Assembly (NCBI GenBank): GCA_033065855.1 | Contig: JAVXUO010002858.1 | Span: 310,001 to 374,000, forward strand | From: Escallonia rubra | Lineage: Eukaryota > Streptophyta > Magnoliopsida > Escalloniales > Escalloniaceae | Length of the DNA: 64,000 bases | Direction of reading: 5' to 3' | Shown here: positions 57,602-64,000 of the stretch, one piece after another | How positions within the stretch are numbered: the first letter of the stretch is position 1 | Layout of the letters: each line of letters opens with the position of its first letter | Notes under the pieces: generated by a model | What the model was told of the DNA's origin: nothing | The model's input: the letters and a program-made list of their open reading frames with translations, nothing else | The model's database searches: none | Position numbers and translations under genes: made by a program

Positions 57602-58721
57602 CAAGGGCGGAACCAGGAATTTTTTCAGGGGGTGTAAAAATTATATCGAATTCACCAAATTTTTTTATTGAAATAATATTAAAAATAGAGTACACTTAAA
57701 AAGCATATAAAAAGTATTATTAAGTTTCACGAGAGCCATTAAAGACTCTTTACAAGTACAAAAAAAAAAAAAGAAAATACAAATTATACTCCAAGTGTTT
57801 ACAAACGAAATTACTAAATTAATATTCGATGAGGCCCTGAAGATTGGTAGCACTTGATAATAACCTCGTTCCCAATAGTTTTGAGGATATTTTTCTCAGT
57901 CAAATTGGCTAACTTCTTTAGTTAAGATTTACCATGTCAACGAACAATTTCTCAGTAAATTACATGGTCAACCTCCTACAATTCACGAAGTATCAGTCAA
58001 ATTGGCTAACTTCTTTGGTTGAGATTTACCTTGAATGACACTAAATAGATTTTCATTCTGGGGTTAAGTTTCTCAGAAAATTTACTAGGATATTGTACTG
58101 ATGTTTTATTGTCTGAATAGATTTAACCTTGATTGTTAATATATACATATATATCTTATAATTCACAGCAACAATTCTCAAATAATCTCGCATAAAGTTT
58201 CATAGAAATTATAACTACACGACTAAGGTAAAAGGATTTAAATATCGATGGAAGAACACAAAAACACATGCCACTAACTGTTTAAGGATCAAATCACATA
58301 GTTCTGATTGTCATTCGAAAAGGCCCAAGGCGCACTTGCGTACGCTTTACATTTCGTTCCATTCCTTTGCTTTCTTCCAACTGTGAGACCACGGTAGCAG
58401 ACTAGCAGTCGAAAAGCCTCGTCGCGGCGTCGTCTGAGCGACTGAGCCTTCTTTCAATCATAGTCGCTGATCAGCGTCAGATCTGGTCGGAGTTCCAGAT
58501 TTGGTCGGAGTTCGTTACGGTCGTCGCCGTCGTCAAGCCGTCAACGGTCACAGTTACCGGCGGTCACGGTCCTCACGGTCACGATAAGAGAAAGAGAGAT
58601 AGGTGATTGTCGAGTGCCGACTGGTGTGGGGTCTCGGGAAACGGGGTGCAATTCCCAAAAAAAAAATTCAAAAGGTCAGGGGGTGCTTCAGCCCCCTTGT
58701 CACCACCTAGTTCCGCCCATG
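57602..58721. mobile_element. hAT-2: non-autonomous hAT element, 1120 bp
   Basis: The ends are CAAGGGCGGAACCAGG and, inverted, CATGGGCGGAACTAGG, flanked by the exact 8-bp duplication cttccact (57594-57601 and 58722-58729). A segment with ttggctaacttctt is repeated at about 57905 and 58002. There is no transposase gene. It interrupts the gag fossil. Confidence 0.95.
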
Positions 58722-59149
58722 CTTCCACTAACTTGGTATTCAAACTATCTTGATTACTAACTACCTTTACAGAAGCCATAGCTTGGCCATTTCAAGTAGT
58801 AATTAATTATGGCAATATAGCAGTTAAGCCCTGATTTGCTGAACTAACCTCGTTCATCAAATGGCTAATTGATGAACGACTCCTTGCCTTTACTTTAGTA
58901 TCTTTTATCACTATTGGTACTTTCAGTATTATCATTATTGACATTGTTGCCTACACTATGGTTGTTGCTCATAGCACAGCTGGCAAGAACATTCCTTGTA
59001 CCAACAACTTCATTACTACCATTGTTGGCAGCATTACCCTCAATGCCATTATTGGCTCCATTGATATTGTAACCATGATTACCACCACCACTCCTCGTGT
59101 GACACCTAGTGTATGGCACTTGCACATTCAGACAGTGGGCTCCATAACT

Positions 59150-59940
59150 CCATCAGTAACTATGTCACCTTCTCAGATGCAAAATGACGTAGACCCTTAT
59201 TATCTAGAGGAGAAAAATCTTCAACAGTATATTGATAATGCCAAAACAAATATCCTTCTTCAACTGAATCACAACAGTTTCCCTGGAGTAAAAATGGAAT
59301 TACTTCCAATATGAGAGCCAAGCTATTCAGCAGTTAACGTAAACTCATCCCCAAATTCAGTGAAGCAGAAGTGTACTGGTACTATTTTTCGCGCCTCTGA
59401 ATTTCCTAGTGACAGTGATGACGAATCTTCAGATCCAATCTCTCACTCGGTAACTGAAATACTGTAGCTAGCTCCATATATTGGCACTTCTGTTTCAAAT
59501 GCAAATATTGAAGATTTTGCTAGGATGGAGAAACGATATTCCATAGAGACAGGCGATATTGTGGAGGATTCTCATGGTAAACGCCTTCGATATACTTCTC
59601 CAACCTCCAACACTCCTTCATCAGGTTCTTCCCCTAAATTTTACTTTTTTTTTCTTCGTGAACTACATGCTATATATATGCTAATTTTCTTGCTATTATT
59701 GGGAACTATGGAATTTTCTACATGGCAGGGCAAAAACAAAAAAAACTAGGGTCTTCTCATTTGGTCGTAAACGCAAAATTCAGAAAAGTAATGTTGGTTC
59801 TTCCTTTGTTAGTATTGCTTTCTCTGAGGCCATACCTAGTAATACCGGGGTTCTTAGAAAATGAAAGACACTATATGGAGTTTTCCTTGTCAGTTAGATG
59901 GTTACCTCAGAGTGATGGAGACATTTGCTTGGAGCGGAAA
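59150..59940 (+). pseudogene. LINE ORF1-like remnant
   Basis: Short frames (LEEKNLQQYIDNAKTNILL near 59215, RYSIETGDIVEDSHGKRLR near 59534, a basic KTRVFSFGRKRKIQKS stretch near 59748) precede ORF2. They are compatible with the variable ORF1 of plant L1 elements. There is no clear zinc knuckle. The assignment rests mainly on position. Confidence 0.45.
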
Positions 59941-60074
59941 TATTGAACTTCATCCGGACCATATTGTGTTCTTATGGCTTCCAAAGTAGAGCGCCATCGG
60001 TGTTTGGCTTTAATGCCCTGTCATCGGGTTTTGGGACTTGCCCCTGAGCAATCCCTTAACCTTCAATTAATATT

Positions 60075-63000
60075 CTTTGCTGGAATTGTAGAGGTATAAG
60101 ACACCCTCTAACAATTCGCACATCTATCAAATTTGTCCGAAAGCATAATCTCGATTGTCGTTTCTTTCAAGAAACAAAGTCAACCGTTTCAAAGATCTCT
60201 AGTAGGTTTAGTAAACTTGGTTTTACCAACTCAGATGGAATCGATGCCTCTGGCATTCTAGGAACTAAAAGGGGTTTATTTGCTCATTTGAAAGGGAAAG
60301 TGGTTCGTAAAGATAAACACCTTATCCTTTTAGAATTCTCCTACTGCAATGATCCCCCTTGGCTGTTGGGGTTGATTTATGGCCACCCCAATCCTTCTAA
60401 ATGGATGAGGACCTGGAATCAGATATATACAGTCCTTAAAATTTTCAACCTACCCCTTTTTACTTGGGGGAGACTTTAATCAAGTCATATCACCTGTCGA
60501 CAAGATAGGTCTGCATCACCTCAGAACTCCTGGCAGCAATTTCTTACAAGATTTCCTTACAAGTAATTACTTGGTTAAATGTGCCTGGGTTGGGCCTACC
60601 TTCAAGTGGTGCAATAATCGTGAGAAGGAATTTTGCACCTATGAAAAACTCGATCGTGGATTCGCTAACTCTGATTGGCTTATCCGATTTCCTTTTGCAA
60701 AAGTTCACAATTTAGGCATTCAAATCTCGGACCATGCTCCCATCCTATTTAATATTTTCCCTCCTAAACCCTTTCTTCCAAGACAAAAAAAAATTGAAGT
60801 AATGTGGTTAAGACACCCACAAGGACGTCAGATTATCCAGGCAGCTTGGTCCACTCCGCTTTGTGGCTCGCCTATGTATAAAGCTGTTATGTGGGGCAAA
60901 CATATGATGACTTTACTGCACACTTGGAAGAAGGAGATGTTTGGGAATCTCGGCATGCAAATTTTGTATACTCAAGCGCAACTTATACACTTTCAAAGCT
61001 CATTGCCTTCATCTGACGCGTAACTTCTTGAAAAGCAAGCTCGTTTAAAACTTAATTGGCTTTTGGAATGTGAATAATTATTTTGGGCTCAAAGGGCGAA
61101 ATCTAAGTGGCTGACTCTGGGTGACCATAATAAAAAGTTTTTTCATGCATCGACCATTATTCATTGTCATAGAAATTTCATCTCCTCAATCCAAGATAAT
61201 GATGGGATTTCTTACACCTCTCACTTGGAAATTTCCGAATGCTTGGTCAAGCATTTTCAATCAATTCTATGCCCATCTTCGGTACTACAGCCTGAAACTA
61301 CCTCGTTTAGTTCTATTGCCGCCATATCTTCTTCCCTCACGGAAAGACAAATCAATTTACTTGACAAGCCTTTTACTGCGGAAGAAGTTAAATCAGCCCT
61401 ATTCTAGCTACCGTCAATGAAGGCCCCCGGCCTGATGGAATTCTGTCTTTGGTCTATCAACAATGTTGGGACCTTCTAGCTACTCCTTTAACGTCTGCAG
61501 TCCTATCTTTCTTATACTCCGGTCGTATGCTCATGGAAGCAAACAAATCCTTTATTGACCTGATCCCAAAATGCAATAATCCTAAACATCCTAGTGACTT
61601 TAGGCCCATCAGTTTATGCAATACTTTATACAAAATTATTGCCAAAATTCTCGCCAATAGAATTAAACCTCATATTAGTAGTCTCATATCCGAATACTAG
61701 AATGCCTTCATTCCGGGCAGACAGATCAGTGATAATATTCTTATAGGCCAGGAGCTAATGCAAAAAATCCAAACCTGCAAGAAATCTAAAACAGTGTTGG
61801 GCACCATCAAGATGGATATGAGTAAAGCATATGACAGAGTGCGATGGGACTTCTTGGAAGCAATTTGGCAAAAATTCAAATTCCCCGAGCGCATTATTCG
61901 GCTACTCATGACATGTGTATCAATGGTGTCGTATGAAATCTTGGTTAATGGTTCCCCAACTGCCCGATTTCAACCGAAGTGCGGATTACGCCAAGGTGAC
62001 CCCTTATCGCCGTGTATCTGTATATTCTATGTACGGAAGCCTTCTCATATACCCTATCAGCTGCAAATCTTCATGGAATAGTTCCTGGCATTAGAGCTGG
62101 TCTTCGGAGTCCGACAATCAATCATCTATTATTTGCTGACCATTCCTTAATATTTACCAAACTAAATTTCTCCTCATGTTCTGAGTTAAGAAGAATTCTA
62201 GATTCCTATTGCTCCGAGTCCGGGTAGCTGGTGAATTATCATAAATCCTCCCTCATGATCAGCCCTAATTCTACCCTTGGGGATAAGCAAATATTTCAGA
62301 ACATCCTGGGCATTTCATATTCGGAGAACTTTGGCCCATATTTGGGATGCACTCTCGATATTATTACTCATCATAAGACTTACTTTGAGGAGATTGTTCG
62401 TAGAGTACGAGATAAATGTGCGGGGTGGAAAGGAATACTTCTCAGTAAAGCAGGACGTGCCACCCTTCTTAAATCGGTACTCTCTTCCATTTTAATTTAT
62501 CATATGTAGGTAAGTTTATTCCTTCCTCAATTTGTCATGAGCTAATATATATCATGAGCAATTTTTGGTGGTTGGGTGACGAATCTCGGAGATCTATTCT
62601 CTGGATCAACTGGCACGCCTTGTGTGGTTCAAAAGCACAAGGTGGTCTCAGTTTTAAAGATCCCTACCTATTCAACCAAGCTTTGTTGGCAAAGACTTCC
62701 TGGATGATGTCAAAGGATCCGGATGCTCTAATCACACGGGTGCTTTGTGGGAAGTATTGTGTTCGGCAGAACTTCTTTTCCTCACCACACAAAGGTAACT
62801 TTTCATAGGGTTGGCAGAGCATTTTAGCAGGCCGCCAGGTTTTAATCCAAGGACTGAGATGTCAGGTAGGGTCAGGATCGCTCATTCCATTATGGAACTC
62901 AAATTGGATCCCTGATAACAATACCCCAATCCCGGCCAATTCTTATGATGGCCTTGCAAATGTCAATTATGTAAGTGGTCTTATTAGTAACCATCAGTGG

Positions 63001-63721
63001 AATCACGAGCTGCTGGCTAGGTTATTTCCTCTGGATCTCACAAAGAAAATTTCAACCATTCACATATCAACTTCTGGTTATGCAGATCAGCAAGTCTGGG
63101 GGCATAGGAAAGATGGCAGATTCTTGGTAGCGTCTGCCTATACCATGCTATACCAAATGAAACAGCGGGAGTTAGCTAATACTGGCAGGTGTAGACCAGC
63201 TAGTGCTATTTATCAAGAGCATGACTGGATTCGGTTGTGGTAGTTACCTCTTCCTCTGAAAATGATTTTTTTGGTTTGGCAGCTGATTTGGGATCGTTTA
63301 CCCTTTTATATGAAACTCCATTGCCTTTCTATCCTTCTTCCAATTTATGCCCTTTTGCCACTCTTTACCTGAAACTATTAATCACCTCTTCCATCGATGC
63401 AGTATGATCAAACCAATCTGGTTTGGCATTCTGTTGGGCATCAGAATTACTGATGTTACTTGTTCTCTTACGGTCTGGCTCTTGTCTTGGACTAGTGGGT
63501 CGCTACGGATAAAATCCCAGCTCATTCCCCGTATTTACATATTTACTACACTATGGTTTATTTGGATTCATCGGAATAATCTTACTTTTAGACAAATACC
63601 TTTTAACCCTAGTGCGGTCATTATGCAGATCAATCAAGTGACCTCCACCATTATTGCATACAAACACCACTCTCCCTTCTCACCCTATAAATTTACCCCA
63701 ACCCCGTTGCCCACCGATTAG
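60075..63721 (+). pseudogene. LINE ORF2 (endonuclease, reverse transcriptase, zinc-finger-like region)
   Basis: The APE-type endonuclease covers about 60080-60770: FFQETKS, GGDFNQ and SDHAPI carry its catalytic residues. The linker includes IEVMWLRHPQGRQIIQAAW. RT covers about 61420-62240: MKAPGPDGI, DFRPISLCNTLYKIIAKIL, MDMSKAYDRVRWDFL and GLRQGDPLSP. The active site reads FADH where FADD is expected, so a catalytic Asp is lost. The thumb and a zf-RVT-like region (WDRLPFYMKLHC, about 63288; a Cys/His cluster near 63350-63400) follow. Stops or frame changes occur near 60460, 61021, 61075, 61405, 61698, 62030, 62225, 62507, 62806 and 63240. It is clearly dead. Confidence 0.92.
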
Positions 63722-63829
63722 TGAGTATAACCACACACGTTACCAATTAGTGCTAACCTCAGCCTTATGTCTATGTATAAATCTGCCTAACATCTGTATT
63801 GGAATACACATCATTTTTTACCAAAAAAT

Positions 63830-64000
63830 TCTTCGTGCTGGTATCAGTCTTTGTTGCTTCAATAATAGTATGATACGCTGTGGGTCAGCTGCTTTCTCTT
63901 ATTATTCATCTGACTTATATACTGCATATGGCAAGGGGCTGATGATGGCTTCAAAATGGGCTATAGAACATAACATGTTACATATCACTCTTCTTACATG
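63830..64000 (+). pseudogene. LINE RNase H-like domain, partial at the window edge
   Basis: The frame IRCGSAAFSYYSSDLYTAYG followed by KGLMMASKWAIEHNMLHITL resembles the RVT_3-type RNase H module that ends ORF2 in many plant L1 elements. It is cut by the window end. Confidence 0.6.

Larger units (their letters stand above)
55340..59125 (-). pseudogene. Retrotransposon gag fossil, split by two DNA transposons
   Basis: Minus-strand remnants of a plant LTR-retrotransposon gag lie in three pieces: about 59125-58722 (N-terminal, asparagine-rich), 57601-57260 (middle) and 55944-55340, with a YRPIDRPMYRKPYPAI-type segment near 55700. They are separated by hAT-2 and MULE-5, whose target duplications show they inserted into it. 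No protease, RT or LTR was recognised nearby. It is broken in several places and looks old, since two elements have landed in it. Confidence 0.7.
59150..64000 (+). mobile_element. L1-type LINE, decayed, running off the right edge
   Basis: Plus-strand non-LTR retrotransposon: a poorly preserved ORF1-like region (about 59150-60000), then ORF2 with endonuclease, reverse transcriptase, zinc-finger-like region and the beginning of an RNase H domain at the edge. The 5' end is uncertain, somewhere between 59126 and 59300. The 3' end lies outside the window. Frames are broken many times, so it is not active. Confidence 0.9.

Overview
This window is plant nuclear DNA, most likely from an eudicot with a transposon-rich genome. 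The signs are spliced genes with GT-AG introns, CACTA, PIF/Harbinger, Mutator-like and hAT elements, L1-type LINEs, and a Ty3/Gypsy chromovirus. I see one ordinary host gene. Almost everything else is mobile DNA nested inside other mobile DNA, and several insertion points can be fixed to the base from target-site duplications (TSDs) or from an empty copy of the same site. No tRNA, rRNA or CRISPR array was seen.

Positions 1-21077: an old PIF/Harbinger element (PIF-A) whose left end lies outside or was not found. Its Myb/SANT-like gene (1513-1919 and 18256-18946) is split by a Ty3/Gypsy fossil (1920-18139, minus strand). The right LTR of that fossil is split by a CACTA transposon (9267-17125). 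The PIF-A transposase relic follows at 19199-20671. The order of events is PIF-A, then Gypsy, then CACTA.

Positions 21081-28256: the host gene, an ACT-domain-repeat protein of the ACR9/ACR10 type, lies on the minus strand (22299-26219). It has six exons that join cleanly into 413 residues. A 1.3-kb Mutator-like element (26415-27747) sits about 60 bp upstream of its apparent TATA box.

Positions 28313-55260: three tandem copies of a roughly 3.3-kb non-coding unit, each enlarged by different insertions. Copy 1 holds PIF-B (28667-36570), a Mutator-like element and a LINE with a 5' inversion. Copy 2 holds a Mutator-like element with doubled terminal repeats and a second one nested in it. Copy 3 holds a hAT element and a piece of another PIF transposase. 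The middle copy looks like a hybrid of the outer two, as unequal crossing-over would produce.

PIF-B is the most interesting object. It carries three intact-looking genes in one direction: a PIF transposase with a complete DDE triad (408 aa), a Myb/SANT-like partner (308 aa), and an extra 119-aa protein with an RNase H1 N-terminal (hybrid-binding) domain, which I do not know as a standard part of this superfamily.

Positions 55260-64000: a retrotransposon gag fossil on the minus strand, cut by a Mutator-like element (9-bp TSD) and a hAT element (8-bp TSD). It is followed by a decayed L1-type LINE on the plus strand that runs off the right edge.
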